From: Streptomyces violaceoruber
GTDB lineage: Bacteria > Actinomycetota > Actinomycetes > Streptomycetales > Streptomycetaceae
Length of the DNA: 63,895 bases
Reading direction: 5' to 3'
NCBI GenBank assembly: GCA_000720805.1
Contig: JODI01000048.1
Coordinates: forward strand, 1-63,895
Made by a program: the position numbers and the translations under genes. This document shows positions 7,283-16,656 of the stretch, in pieces. Numbering within the stretch: the stretch's first letter is position 1; every line of letters begins with the position of its first letter. A model generated the notes under the pieces. That model did no database searches, was not told the DNA's origin, and saw nothing but the letters and a program-made list of their open reading frames with translations.

Positions 7283-9379
7283 TCAGACGCCGATGTCCTC
7301 GCCGTCGGCACGCCACACGGCCACGACGGCCGGACGGACGATCTTCCCGGGCCCGTCGGGCCAGGTGCTGGCGGGCTTCTCGACGCTGGCGCCGCTGATC
7401 TCGCCCGGGTGCTGTACGGCGACCAGGACACGCCGGTCCTGGACGAGCGGGCCGCAGGTCTCGGCGCCGATCGGCATGGACAGGAACTGCTTGAGCTCAC
7501 CGCGCCGCTCGCCCTTCGTGGCCACGCCGAAGAGGCCGTCGTGGTGGCCGAGCTGGGCGCCGTCGGTGGAGATCCACAGGTTGCCGTGCGGGTCGAAGGC
7601 CACGTTGTCCGGGCAGGAGATCGGGCTGACCCTGTCCTTCGGGAACCCGGCGAAGTAGGTCGCGGGGTCGTTCGGGTCGCCCGCGACCAGGAACAGCGTC
7701 CAGGCGAACGTGGTGCTGTCCGCCCGGTTCCAGCGCTCGGTGAGCTCCAGGACGTGGCCGTGCTTGTTGGCGCTGCGCGGGTTGGCCTCGTCGGCCGGGG
7801 CGTTCGTACCGACACCGCGGTTGGTGTTGTTCGTCAGGGCGACGTACACCTTGCCGGTGTGCGGGTTGGGCTCGATGTCCTCGGGCCGGTCCATCTTGGT
7901 GGCGCCGACCCTGTCCCCGGCGAGCCGCGTGAAGACGAGGACCTCCTCGGCGCTCATCCCCTCGACATGCGAGACGGCACCCTCGCCGGTGGCCGTGACC
8001 AGCGGAATCCACTCACCGCTGCCGTCGAACTCCCCGTCGGCGGGCAGGTTCCCCGTGCCGTCGATCTCCAGGGCGGGCGAGTCACCGGTGAGCTTGGCGA
8101 CGTACAGCGTCCCCTCGTCGAGCAGCGAGAGATTGTGCTCCCGTACGGCACGACCGGTGCCGTGCTTCATGCGCTTGCCGCCGACGAACTTGTAGAAGTA
8201 GTCGAACCGCTCGTCGTCACCGGAGTACACGACCGGCCGCCCGTCGGGGGTGAGCCGCACGGTCGCGCCCTCGTGCTTGAACCGGCCGAGGGCGGTGTGC
8301 TTGCGGGGCGTGGAGTGCGGGTCGTACGGGTCGAACTCGACGACGTACCCGAAGCGGTGCACCTCGTTGGGCTCCTGGGCGACGTCGAACCGCTTGTCGA
8401 ACCGCTCCCACTTGCGCTCGCTGGCACCGGCCCCGATCCCGTACCGCTTGTCGGTCGCCCGGCCGGCGTTGGCGAAGTACTGGTTGAAGTTCTCCTCGCC
8501 GTGCAGGGTCGTCCCCCAGGGGGTGGTCCCGCCGGAGCAGTTGTTGAGGGTGCCGAGGACCTTGCGCCCGGTCGGGTCGGCGGACGTCCTCAGCAGCGCG
8601 GACCCGGCGGCGGGCCCGGTGAGCCGGAACTCGGTGGTGGCGGTGACCCGCCGGTTGAGCGGATGCCGGGAAACGGCGGTCAGCTTCCCACTCCGCCGGT
8701 CCTCCTCCACGACGACGGCGGACAGCCCGTGGGCCGCCCAGGCGATCCCGACCTGCTCACGGGTGGGATCGGCGGCGTCGTAGCCGCGGAACATGAGCAC
8801 CTCGTCGGTGTACTCGTGGTTGGCGACGAGGATCTGCCGACCGCGCTCACCCGGCAGCGGGAGCAGGGCCAGGAAGTCGTTGTTGTACCCGAACTGACCG
8901 GCCTGGGCGGCGGCGGACTGCTTCTCCGGGTCGAACGCGGGCGCACCACGCAGGATGGGCTCGCCCCAGCGGATGACGACGTTCTGCCGGTACCCGTCCG
9001 GAACGGTCACCGTGTCGGCGGTGTTCGGCGCGACGGCGGCGAACCGCAGTCCACGGGCGGCCTTGGACGGCGTACGGCCGCGGACGGTGGTGTTCTCGGC
9101 CGCGGCGACCGGCGAGGCGAGGCCGGCCCCCGCGGCACCGGCCACGGAGACGACGGCGGCGGCCCGCATCATCGAACGGCGGCTGAGCGCACCGGCAATG
9201 ACGTCACCGACGTACTCGTTGGCGGAGGTGTTGGGCGCCGGGTGGAAACAGGCGTCACCACACCGGAACCGACAGGTCAGGGCCGAACGTCCACCGGGAT
9301 GCGACTCGGACGCCCCGGACGACCCGGACGACCCGACCGACCCGACCGAGACACTGATCAACGGCAACTGGTTGCGCAC
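7283..9379 (-). CDS. phoX: PhoX-type (DUF839) alkaline phosphatase, Tat-exported
   Basis: 698 residues from a GTG at 9379 with an AAGGGG ribosome site. A polar region of about 60 residues precedes a twin-arginine signal (SRRSMMRAAAVVSVAGAA, arginines at 67-68), consistent with folded export of a metal-loaded enzyme. The body is DUF839/PhoX: HGEENFNQYF, VEFDPYDP, EDIEPNPHTGKVYVALTNN, CPDNVAFDPHGNLWI. PhoX enzymes are Ca/Fe-dependent phosphomonoesterases that scavenge phosphate outside the cell. A two-unit PHO box upstream predicts PhoP control under phosphate starvation. The family and export route are clear; the symbol follows the family. Confidence 0.93.
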   Translation of the reverse strand: MRNQLPLISVSVGSVGSSGSSGASESHPGGRSALTCRFRCGDACFHPAPNTSANEYVGDVIAGALSRRSMMRAAAVVSVAGAAGAGLASPVAAAENTTVRGRTPSKAARGLRFAAVAPNTADTVTVPDGYRQNVVIRWGEPILRGAPAFDPEKQSAAAQAGQFGYNNDFLALLPLPGERGRQILVANHEYTDEVLMFRGYDAADPTREQVGIAWAAHGLSAVVVEEDRRSGKLTAVSRHPLNRRVTATTEFRLTGPAAGSALLRTSADPTGRKVLGTLNNCSGGTTPWGTTLHGEENFNQYFANAGRATDKRYGIGAGASERKWERFDKRFDVAQEPNEVHRFGYVVEFDPYDPHSTPRKHTALGRFKHEGATVRLTPDGRPVVYSGDDERFDYFYKFVGGKRMKHGTGRAVREHNLSLLDEGTLYVAKLTGDSPALEIDGTGNLPADGEFDGSGEWIPLVTATGEGAVSHVEGMSAEEVLVFTRLAGDRVGATKMDRPEDIEPNPHTGKVYVALTNNTNRGVGTNAPADEANPRSANKHGHVLELTERWNRADSTTFAWTLFLVAGDPNDPATYFAGFPKDRVSPISCPDNVAFDPHGNLWISTDGAQLGHHDGLFGVATKGERRGELKQFLSMPIGAETCGPLVQDRRVLVAVQHPGEISGASVEKPASTWPDGPGKIVRPAVVAVWRADGEDIGV

Positions 9380-9454
9380 TTTTACGATCCCCTTGCTTCC
9401 CCTTGAATCCGGCTTGACGGACGGTAGGGGAACGTTTGCGCGGGAACAGGACCT

Positions 9455-9476
9455 GCCGGTGAACCGTGAGTGAACC
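9455..9476 (-). promoter_or_regulatory. PHO box (PhoP operator), two 11-base units
   Basis: Read on the minus strand, GGTTCACTCAC (9476-9466) is followed directly by GGTTCACCGGC (9465-9455). The seven conserved bases GGTTCAC are identical in both units, matching the Streptomyces PHO-box form of adjacent 11-base direct repeats. It ends about 75 bases upstream of the PhoX start. Confidence 0.8.
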
Positions 9477-9639
9477 CGGGGTGCATCTGGGCCGTCTGAC
9501 TGCGGCCGGATGTCGACCTTGACGTCCGGGACGGCACATGACCTGCCCCTGCCCAAGATCACCCCCTGGGGCGGCTAACCTTACGTGTCCGTCCTGGCCA
9601 GGGATTGACGGGCTTCAACTCACGCGAAGGGTTGCGCAC

Positions 9640-11412
9640 ATGGGCATTCTCACTCTCCTGCGGAATGCGTTGGGCAGGTCACGCAAGGGGCGTACCGCCG
9701 AGGCAGAGGGTGTGGAACAGACTCCTTCGCAGGCGACGGAACAGACCTCCTCGCAGGTACCGGAGCAGGCATCGCCGCAGGTGACAGAGGTGAAGGTGCC
9801 GTCCCCGGCAACCGAGCCGACCGCGGAACCGGCCCCTGAACCGACGCCGCACCCGACGGCGACGACGCCTGCGGCCCAGGTCCCGGAGCCCCGCACCTCC
9901 ACCCTCTCCACGAAGGAAGAGCACGACCTGGTCGCCGCCGCCTTCGACAAGGTGACGGTCCCGAACCAGATGCCTCTGGGAGAGCAGCGGGAACCGGTCA
10001 CCGAGGAGCGGGTTGCCGAGGTCACGCCGGTTGACTCCGGACCGGCGGCTGAGAAGCCGGTCGTTGCGGAGCCGGTGGCTGAGAAGCCGGTCGCTGAGGA
10101 GTCGGCGGCTGAGAAGCCGGTCGCGGAGAAGCCGGCCGCAGAAGAGCCGGTCGCGGAGAAGCCGGCGGCTGAGAAGCCGGTCGCGGAGAAGCCGGCGGCT
10201 GAGAAGCCGGTCGCTGAAGAGCCGGCGGCTGAGGCTGACCCGGTGAGCTCTGAGGCCGGGGTCTCCGAGCCGGTGGTCGAGGAGCCGGTGGCTGAAGAGC
10301 CGGCGACGCCGGAACCGGAGCCGGTGGCCGAGAAGTCGGCCGAGAAAGAGCCGGTCGCCGAGGAGCCTGCGCAGGCAGCCCCCGCGGTCGAGCCGGAGCC
10401 CGAGCCGGTCACGGCTACGGCTACGGAGACCACGCCCGAGCCGGTGACCGAGGCCGCACCCGACCCGGAGCCCGAGAGCAAGCCCGAACCGGTTGCCGAG
10501 GCCGCCCCCGAACCGGACCCCGAACCCACCGCTGAGCCGACCCCCGAACCCACCACCGCAGCCGCAGCCGCCGACGGCGAGGACGCCCCACAGGGGCCAC
10601 CCGCAGCCGACAACGAAAGCAGCACGGGTGGTGCGGGTGGGAACACCCCGTCCGAAGGCGAAGCCGAGGACGCCAAGGCCGCCCAGCAGCCGCAGGCAAC
10701 CCGTGCGGCTGGGAACACCCCGTCCGAAGGCGAAGCCGAGGACGCCAAGGCCGCCCAGCAGCCACAGGCACCCGTCCCCGCAAGCCTCCGCACCGCCTAC
10801 AACGCCGCCGCGACCGCCCTCGAAAAGGCCGGCCTCGCCAACGCCCGAGCAAAGATCTACCTCGTGCTGGACCGCTCCGCGAGCATGCGCCCGTACTACA
10901 AGGACGGCTCCGCCCAGGCCCTCGCCGAGCAGACCCTCGCCCTCGCGGCGCACCTGGACCCCGAGGCTCCCGCGGCAAAGGTCCACGTCGTCTTCTTCTC
11001 CACGGAAGTGGACGGCACCGGCGAGCTCACCCTCACCGACCACGAGAACAAGATCGACGAGCTGCACGCCGGCCTCGGCCGCATGGGCCGTACCAGCTAC
11101 CACGCCGCGGTCGAGGCGGTCGTCACCCACCACGACAAGCACGCCGCCGGCACCCCCGCCCTGGTCGTCTTCCAGACGGACGGCGCCCCCGACGCGAAGA
11201 CCCCCGCCACCCAGTCCCTCACCGAGGCCGCGAAGGCCCACCCTTCCGTCTTCTTCTCCTTCGTCGCCTTCGGAGAGCACGACAACAAGGCCTTCGACTA
11301 CCTCCGCAAACTGAAGACCGACAACACGTCCTTCTTCCACGCGGGCCCCACCCCCCGCGAGCTCACGGACACCGAGCTCTACGAGGGCGTACTCGCCACC
11401 TGGCGCCCGTAG
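9640..11412 (+). CDS. von Willebrand A (TerF-like) protein with long acidic Pro/Ala/Glu region
   Basis: 590 residues. The N-terminus [17 protein letters not shown] is a short basic amphipathic start shared by Streptomyces tellurium-resistance-type proteins. About 340 residues of low complexity follow, dominated by [15 protein letters not shown] units, then PEPEP stretches. A 72-bp tandem duplication (10639-10770) repeats [20 protein letters not shown]. The C-terminal vWA domain starts near residue 405 with the metal-binding motif DRSASM, then [20 protein letters not shown] and FQTDGAPD. Such domains bind divalent metal and mediate protein contacts in Ter stress systems; no other ter gene is nearby. 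The function is uncertain. Confidence 0.9.
   Translation: MGILTLLRNALGRSRKGRTAEAEGVEQTPSQATEQTSSQVPEQASPQVTEVKVPSPATEPTAEPAPEPTPHPTATTPAAQVPEPRTSTLSTKEEHDLVAAAFDKVTVPNQMPLGEQREPVTEERVAEVTPVDSGPAAEKPVVAEPVAEKPVAEESAAEKPVAEKPAAEEPVAEKPAAEKPVAEKPAAEKPVAEEPAAEADPVSSEAGVSEPVVEEPVAEEPATPEPEPVAEKSAEKEPVAEEPAQAAPAVEPEPEPVTATATETTPEPVTEAAPDPEPESKPEPVAEAAPEPDPEPTAEPTPEPTTAAAAADGEDAPQGPPAADNESSTGGAGGNTPSEGEAEDAKAAQQPQATRAAGNTPSEGEAEDAKAAQQPQAPVPASLRTAYNAAATALEKAGLANARAKIYLVLDRSASMRPYYKDGSAQALAEQTLALAAHLDPEAPAAKVHVVFFSTEVDGTGELTLTDHENKIDELHAGLGRMGRTSYHAAVEAVVTHHDKHAAGTPALVVFQTDGAPDAKTPATQSLTEAAKAHPSVFFSFVAFGEHDNKAFDYLRKLKTDNTSFFHAGPTPRELTDTELYEGVLATWRP
9991..10250 (+). repeat. Degenerate 24- to 30-bp repeats encoding AEKPV units
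   Basis: Repeated GCTGAGAAGCCGGTCGC-type units encode successive [12 protein letters not shown] blocks of the vWA protein. Third-position differences between copies show that the array is not brand new. Copy number may vary between strains. Confidence 0.8.
10639..10770 (+). repeat. 72-bp tandem duplication inside the vWA gene
   Basis: The second copy begins at 10711 and the first 50 or so bases are identical to the copy at 10639. It is in frame and duplicates a 24-residue segment just before the vWA domain. The near-identity suggests a recent event. Confidence 0.9.
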
Positions 11413-11460
11413 CACCTCACAACGCCACCCCCACTCACCCCTCCCACCCCACAGCCCTCA

Positions 11461-11502
11461 CGCCGCCCGCTTCCCACCCCGTAAAACGGGAGGCGGGCGG
11501 CG
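11461..11502 (+). terminator. Terminator hairpin after the vWA gene
   Basis: CGCCGCCCGCTTCCC (11461-11475) pairs with GGGAGGCGGGCGGCG (11488-11502) with one G-U pair, around a 12-base loop. It separates the vWA gene from the MetRS pair. Confidence 0.8.
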
Positions 11503-11560
11503 TACCCGTGTCGGCTACGATTTCAAGGTTCCGTACATAGCAACCTGGGAGCAGCCCCCG

Positions 11561-13291
11561 ATGGCTCGACACCTCATCACCAGCGCCCTTCCGTACATCA
11601 ACGGAATCAAGCACCTGGGCAACATGGTGGGGTCCATGCTCCCGGCGGACGTGTACGCCCGGTACCTCCGCCAGCGCGGCCACGACGTGCTCTACATCTG
11701 CGCGACGGACGAGCACGGCACCCCGGCCGAGCTGGCGGCGAAGGAGCAGGGACTCCCCGTGGCCGAGTTCTGCGCGCAGGCGCACGACGCCCAGAAGGCG
11801 GTCTACGACGGCTTCGCCCTCGCCTTCGACTACTTCGGCCGGAGTTCCTCCCCCCAGAACGTGGAGATCACCCAGCACTTCGCCCGCCGCCTCAACGAGA
11901 ACGGCTTCATCGAAGAGCGCGCGATCCGCCAGGTCTACTCGCCCACCGACGGCCGCTTCCTCCCGGACCGCTATGTCGAGGGCACCTGCCCCCACTGCGG
12001 CTACGACAAGGCCCGGGGCGACCAGTGCGAGAACTGCACCCGCGTCCTGGACCCGACCGACCTGATCGACCCGCGCTCGGCGATCTCCGGCTCCACCGAC
12101 CTGGAGGTCCGCGAGACCAAGCACCTCTTCCTCCTCCAGTCGAAGCTCCAGCACGAGGTGGAGGAGTGGGTGGCCGCCCACGAGCAGGAGTGGCCGCAGC
12201 TGGCCGCCTCCATCGCCCGCAAGTGGCTGACCGAGGGCCTGCACGACCGTGCGATCACCCGTGACCTGGACTGGGGCGTGCCGGTCCCGGCGGACACCTG
12301 GCCGGAGCTGGCGGCCGAGGGCAAGGTCTTCTACGTCTGGTTCGACGCCCCGATCGAGTACATCGGCGCGACGAAGGAGTGGTCGGACGCGGCGCCCGCC
12401 GGCGAGACGCGCGACTGGAAGTCCTGGTGGTACGAGGCCGACACCGGCGAGAACCCGGTCCGCTACACCGAGTTCATGGCCAAGGACAACGTCCCCTTCC
12501 ACACGGTGATGTTCCCGGCCACGGAGCTGGGCGTGCGCGAGCCCTGGAAGAAGGTCGACTACGTCAAGGCCTTCAACTGGCTGACGTACTACGGCGGAAA
12601 GTTCTCCACGTCCCAGAAGCGCGGCGTCTTCACCGACCAGGCCCTGGACGTCCTGCCCGCCGACTACTGGCGCTACTTCCTGATCGCCAACGCCCCCGAG
12701 TCCGACGACTCGTCCTTCACGTGGGAGCACTTCACGGCGACGGTCAACAAGGACCTCGCCGACACCCTCGGCAACTTCGTCAACCGCGTCCTGTCCTTCT
12801 CCCGCAAGCGCTTCGGCGACGAGGTCCCGGCGGGCGGCGAGCCCGGCGAGGCGGAGACGAAGCTGGGCGGGCAGATCGCCGAGCTCCTCGCGGAGTACGA
12901 GTCCCAGATGGAGGCCCTCCAGTTCCGCAAGGCCGCGGCCGCCCTGCGTGCCCTGTGGTCCGCGGGCAACTCCTACCTGGAGGAGAAGGCCCCCTGGCTG
13001 GCGATCAAGACGGACAAGGACGCCGCCGCCCTGACCCTCCGTACGGCGATGAACCTGATCCACCTGTACGCGGTGGTCTCGGAACCCCTCATCCCGAGCG
13101 TGTCCGCAGCCATGCGCGCGGCCTTCACCCTCCCCGACGACACGGCGGCCTGGATCACGCCGGACGAGGCGAAGTCCCTCACCGCGCTCCCCGCCGGCGT
13201 GCCCTTCACCGTCCCGCCGGTCCTCTTCGCCAAGCTGACGGACGAGGACCTGGCGGCGTACAAGGAGCGCTTCGGCGGCGAGGAGGGCTGA
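11561..13291 (+). CDS. metG: Methionyl-tRNA synthetase, four-cysteine type with KFSTS signature
   Basis: 576 residues; charges tRNA-Met with methionine in the cytoplasm. The class I HIGH motif appears as HLGN (residues 18-21) after LPYINGIK. A zinc knuckle uses Cys143, 146, 156 and 159 (CPHCG, CENC). The KMSKS loop is KFSTS (347-351), followed by QKRGVF. This combination differs from the next gene and, from memory, resembles the MetRS form found in alpha-proteobacteria. No C-terminal tRNA-binding domain is present. The stop is 4 bases from the next MetRS start, so both are one operon. KFSTS departs from KMSKS but occurs in this subfamily, so activity is plausible. Confidence 0.95.
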   Translation: MARHLITSALPYINGIKHLGNMVGSMLPADVYARYLRQRGHDVLYICATDEHGTPAELAAKEQGLPVAEFCAQAHDAQKAVYDGFALAFDYFGRSSSPQNVEITQHFARRLNENGFIEERAIRQVYSPTDGRFLPDRYVEGTCPHCGYDKARGDQCENCTRVLDPTDLIDPRSAISGSTDLEVRETKHLFLLQSKLQHEVEEWVAAHEQEWPQLAASIARKWLTEGLHDRAITRDLDWGVPVPADTWPELAAEGKVFYVWFDAPIEYIGATKEWSDAAPAGETRDWKSWWYEADTGENPVRYTEFMAKDNVPFHTVMFPATELGVREPWKKVDYVKAFNWLTYYGGKFSTSQKRGVFTDQALDVLPADYWRYFLIANAPESDDSSFTWEHFTATVNKDLADTLGNFVNRVLSFSRKRFGDEVPAGGEPGEAETKLGGQIAELLAEYESQMEALQFRKAAAALRALWSAGNSYLEEKAPWLAIKTDKDAAALTLRTAMNLIHLYAVVSEPLIPSVSAAMRAAFTLPDDTAAWITPDEAKSLTALPAGVPFTVPPVLFAKLTDEDLAAYKERFGGEEG

Positions 13292-13295
13292 GTGC

Positions 13296-14891
13296 ATGGA
13301 CGACGTGAAGGCGTACTACGTCACGACGCCGATCTACTACGTCAACGACGCCCCTCACCTGGGCCACGCCTACACGACCGTGGCCTCGGACGTGCTCGCC
13401 CGCTGGCACCGCCAGCGCGGTGAGCGGGTCTGGTTCCTCACCGGCACGGACGAGCACGGTCAGAAGATCCTGCGCACGGCCGAGGCCCACGGGGTGACTC
13501 CGCAGGACTGGGCCGACAGGCTCGTCGACGAGTCCTGGCGTCCCCTCTGGGAACACCTGGAGATCTCGAACGACGACTTCATCCGCACCACGCAGCAGCG
13601 CCACACGGACCGGGTCCAGGAGTTCGTCCAGGACCTGTACGACAAGGGCGAGATCTACAAGGGCGGCTACGAGGGCCCGTACTGCGTGCACTGCGAGGAG
13701 TACAAGCTCCCCGGTGAACTCATCGACGGCGAGGGCGAGTTCGCGGGCCAGAAACTCTGCGCGATCCACCGGAAGCCGGTGGAGATCCTCAGCGAGGAGA
13801 ACTACTTCTTCAAGCTGAGCGAGTACGGCGGCAAGCTCCTCGAGCACTACACCGCCCACCCCGACTTCATCCAGCCCGAGTCGGCGCGCAACGAGGTCGT
13901 GAATTTCGTCCGCCAGGGCCTGCAGGACCTCTCCATCTCCCGCTCGACCTTCGCCTGGGGCGTCCCGGTCCCCTGGGACCCGCAGCACGTGATCTACGTA
14001 TGGGTCGACGCGCTGCTCAACTACGCCACGGCGGTCGGCTACAACGAGAACCAGGAGAAGTTCGAGGCCACCTTCCCGGCCGACGTCCACCTGGTCGGCA
14101 AGGACATCCTCCGCTTCCACGCGGTGATCTGGCCCGCGATGCTCATGGCGCAGGGCCTCCCGCTCCCCGGCAAGATCGCCGCGAACGGCTGGCTGATGGT
14201 CGGCGGCGAGAAGATGTCCAAGTCCAATCTCACCGGCATCAAGCCGCAGGACCTCACCTCCCACTTCGGCGTCGACGCGTACCGCTGGTACTTCCTGCGC
14301 GCCATCGCCTTCGGCCAGGACGGCTCCTTCTCCTGGGAGGACTTCACCGCCCGCTACACCAGCGAACTGGCCAACGACTACGGCAACCTGGCCTCCCGCG
14401 TGGCGGCGATGGTCGGCAGGTACTTCGACGGCGCGCTGCCGGAGGCGACGGCGGACGGCGAGGCGGAGCAGGCGATCCGGGAGGGTCTGGTGAAGGCGGT
14501 CACGGAGGCCGACCACCGCATCGGCGACGCCCTCGACTTCCAGGGCGGCATCCTGGCCGTCTTCGACTTCGTCAAGCAGGTCAACGGCTACCTCACGGAA
14601 CAGGAACCGTGGAAGGTGGCCAAGGACCCGTCCCCCGAGGCCCGGGCCCGCCTGGCGACGATCCTCTGCACGGCGGCGGAGTCCCTCCGCGCGGTGGCCG
14701 TACTCCTCAACCCGCTCATGCCGGAGACCTCCCAGAAACTCTGGGACTCCCTCGGCGCGGAGCCGTCCCTGGGCGCGCTGGCCGACCAACGGCTCCAGGA
14801 GGCGGCCGACTGGGGCAAGCTGCCCCCCGGCTCCACGATCACCAAGGGCGCGGTGCTCTTCCCCCGCCTGGAGGAGAAGCCGACGGCCTGA
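13296..14891 (+). CDS. metG: Methionyl-tRNA synthetase, canonical KMSKS type
   Basis: 531 residues from an ATG at 13296; its GGAGGG ribosome site lies inside the end of the preceding gene, implying coupled translation. The HIGH motif is HLGH (21-24) and the KMSKS loop is exact (306-310). The zinc site looks like Cys130, Cys133, Cys155 and His158, the single-knuckle form known from Thermus and most actinobacteria. The anticodon-binding helical domain occupies the last third. This is probably the housekeeping enzyme. Two adjacent MetRS genes of different lineages are unusual; the other copy could be a specialised or inhibitor-tolerant form. Confidence 0.96.
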   Translation: MDDVKAYYVTTPIYYVNDAPHLGHAYTTVASDVLARWHRQRGERVWFLTGTDEHGQKILRTAEAHGVTPQDWADRLVDESWRPLWEHLEISNDDFIRTTQQRHTDRVQEFVQDLYDKGEIYKGGYEGPYCVHCEEYKLPGELIDGEGEFAGQKLCAIHRKPVEILSEENYFFKLSEYGGKLLEHYTAHPDFIQPESARNEVVNFVRQGLQDLSISRSTFAWGVPVPWDPQHVIYVWVDALLNYATAVGYNENQEKFEATFPADVHLVGKDILRFHAVIWPAMLMAQGLPLPGKIAANGWLMVGGEKMSKSNLTGIKPQDLTSHFGVDAYRWYFLRAIAFGQDGSFSWEDFTARYTSELANDYGNLASRVAAMVGRYFDGALPEATADGEAEQAIREGLVKAVTEADHRIGDALDFQGGILAVFDFVKQVNGYLTEQEPWKVAKDPSPEARARLATILCTAAESLRAVAVLLNPLMPETSQKLWDSLGAEPSLGALADQRLQEAADWGKLPPGSTITKGAVLFPRLEEKPTA

Positions 14892-14928
14892 CGGGACGGA
14901 CGACCCGCCTCGCCCCACCGCAAGCTCC

Positions 14929-15102
14929 CTACTTCTCCTTGACCGACCTCAAAAGGGCGACCAGACCATCGCGGGTGACGGGAAGTATTCGGGTTGGGTC
15001 GTCGCTCTCGCGGAGGAGCACCGAGCGGTCTTCGTGAGCGAGTTCGACACAGGAGGCCCCGTCCGAGCCGCTGGAGAAGGACGACTTCTGCCACTGGACC
15101 AC
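14929..15102 (-). CDS. DUF397 small protein paired with XRE regulator
   Basis: 57 residues from a GTG at 15102 with GAAGGAG upstream. The sequence VVQWQKSSFSSGSDGASCVE is the DUF397 signature, and VTRDGLVALLRSVKE is the typical end. These proteins are encoded beside XRE regulators in many Streptomyces loci (the WhiJ/AbaA type) and are thought to modulate the regulator. It begins 2 bases after the XRE gene stop, so the two are co-transcribed. Confidence 0.92.
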   Translation of the reverse strand: MVQWQKSSFSSGSDGASCVELAHEDRSVLLRESDDPTRILPVTRDGLVALLRSVKEK

Positions 15103-15104
15103 GT

Positions 15105-15953
15105 CTAGAGCTCCTTCGCGAGGCGGTGGATGAAGTCCCGCGACCGGGCGGGCTCAAGTGATGCGGACTCCACTTTACGGAAGAGTGTTCGCATCGACTG
15201 GAGCTGTGCGGCAGCATCCACGAAAGCCGCTCCGGACGGTGTGTCTTTCTGCACGGTGTCCAGCGCGGGCACGCGGCCACCCGCGTACAGCAGCGCTGCG
15301 CTCGCCCCGGCGAACCCGTCGACGTCGAAGGGGATCACCCGTACGGTAACGCCGGGCCGCTCCGACTGGCGGAGGACTTCATCGAGTTGGGAGCTCGCCA
15401 CCCGTCGGTCGGCCACCCGGGTCCGCAGCACCGACTCGTGCAGTACCGCCGTGTAGGGACACTCGCCGTCCCTCGCAAGGGCCTCCTTGCGATTCATACG
15501 GTGGGAGACCCGCGCCTCCAATTCGCTCGCCGGGAGCTCCGGCCGCCAGTAGGCGAAGACGGCACGGGCGTAATCCTCGGTCTGCAAAGGGCCGGTGACA
15601 TGCGTGGTGCCGATCTCCTGTACGAAAGTCGCGTGGTGCTCCAGTTCTGCCAGATCGAGGAAGGACGGCGGAAGCACATCCCGGTACTCCTCCCACCACC
15701 CGTCGACACGATCCGTCGCCATCCCCACGAGTGCCTCGATCAACTCCGCGTCGGCACAGGCGTACTGAGCCGCCAAACGCCGCACTCGCGCTTCACTGAC
15801 GCCGGCGACACCTGACTCGATCTGGCTCATCGTCACCGAGATCGTGCCCAGTTGGGCGGCGGCCTGGCGCGCCGTCAGCCCTGCCGCCTCGCGCAGTCTG
15901 CGCAACTCACGTCCCAGCCGCTGCTGTCGGGCCGTCGGCTGCTTGCGTGGCAC
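15105..15953 (-). CDS. XRE-family regulator with DUF5753-type C-terminal domain (WhiJ/AbaA class)
   Basis: 282 residues from a GTG at 15953 with a strong GGAGGAGG ribosome site. The helix-turn-helix lies near residues 10-65 (LRRLREAAGLTARQAAAQLG, VTMSQIESG). The rest is the typical C-terminal domain, with DLAELEHHATFVQEIGTTHVTGPLQTEDYARAVF and VLHESVLRTRV. Members act with a DUF397 protein and a divergent ATPase in developmental or antibiotic control. All three genes are present here in the usual order. The DNA target is unknown. Confidence 0.93.
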   Translation of the reverse strand: MPRKQPTARQQRLGRELRRLREAAGLTARQAAAQLGTISVTMSQIESGVAGVSEARVRRLAAQYACADAELIEALVGMATDRVDGWWEEYRDVLPPSFLDLAELEHHATFVQEIGTTHVTGPLQTEDYARAVFAYWRPELPASELEARVSHRMNRKEALARDGECPYTAVLHESVLRTRVADRRVASSQLDEVLRQSERPGVTVRVIPFDVDGFAGASAALLYAGGRVPALDTVQKDTPSGAAFVDAAAQLQSMRTLFRKVESASLEPARSRDFIHRLAKEL

Positions 15954-16162
15954 CTCTGCCTCCTCCGATCCCACCACATTGAGTGAACAGACTACGACAA
16001 CGAGTTGCGCCATACTAACTTTATTCTCTACCGTCGGTGACGCGACGCACACACTGCGACACCGGGACCCCGGAAGCGCACCGCTCCGTCCTGCCACGAC
16101 GGCTGCGGCAATGCCACCGCCCGCTGACCGCACCCCCCTCACCACCTGCACGGAGTTGACGC

Positions 16163-16576
16163 ATGCCCGAAAACGGTGATCCCTGGGAGTACTCCCTCTC
16201 CATCCCGAACGACCCCCGAGCCGTCCCCATCTGCCGCCGCACCCTCCGCCTGGTCCTGACGATGCACGGCCTCATCAGCCTCGTCGACACCGCCGAACTC
16301 CTCGCGGCGGAACTGATCGGCAACGCCGTACGCCACACCAAAGGCCCCGCCGTCCTCCGCATCCGCCACTCCGACGGAGTCCTCCGTGTCGGCGCATGGG
16401 ACGCGGACCCCGAACCGCCACCGCCCCCCACCCCCTTCGACGAACTCACCGATACGGAGGACGGCCGCGGCCTCGCCCTCATCCGCGCCTGCGCCGACCT
16501 GTGGGGCTGGCAGCCACTGTCCCGGAACGGCAGCCGGGGCAAGTACGTCTGGTGCGATCTCCCCACGGCAGGGTGA
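16163..16576 (+). CDS. Anti-sigma-factor-like ATPase (HATPase_c_2, RsbW type)
   Basis: 137 residues. The GHKL fold is visible: LLAAELIGNAVRHT is the N-box with the Mg-binding asparagine, VGAWDADPEPP carries the G1 aspartate, and DGRGLALIRACADLWG is the G2 box. The kinase domain stands alone, as in anti-sigma factors. It is divergent from the XRE/DUF397 pair, so all three form the conserved Streptomyces cluster. About 210 bases separate it from the XRE start; both promoters should lie there, in a patch with unusually AT-rich sequence (around 16010-16030). Confidence 0.92.
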   Translation: MPENGDPWEYSLSIPNDPRAVPICRRTLRLVLTMHGLISLVDTAELLAAELIGNAVRHTKGPAVLRIRHSDGVLRVGAWDADPEPPPPPTPFDELTDTEDGRGLALIRACADLWGWQPLSRNGSRGKYVWCDLPTAG

Positions 16577-16656
16577 ACGACTTCCCGCCCCTCGAAAGGG
16601 TGAACGCGTCCCGTTTCCCCGGACACCCCACCCCTTGATCCACCTAGGTTGCCGAC

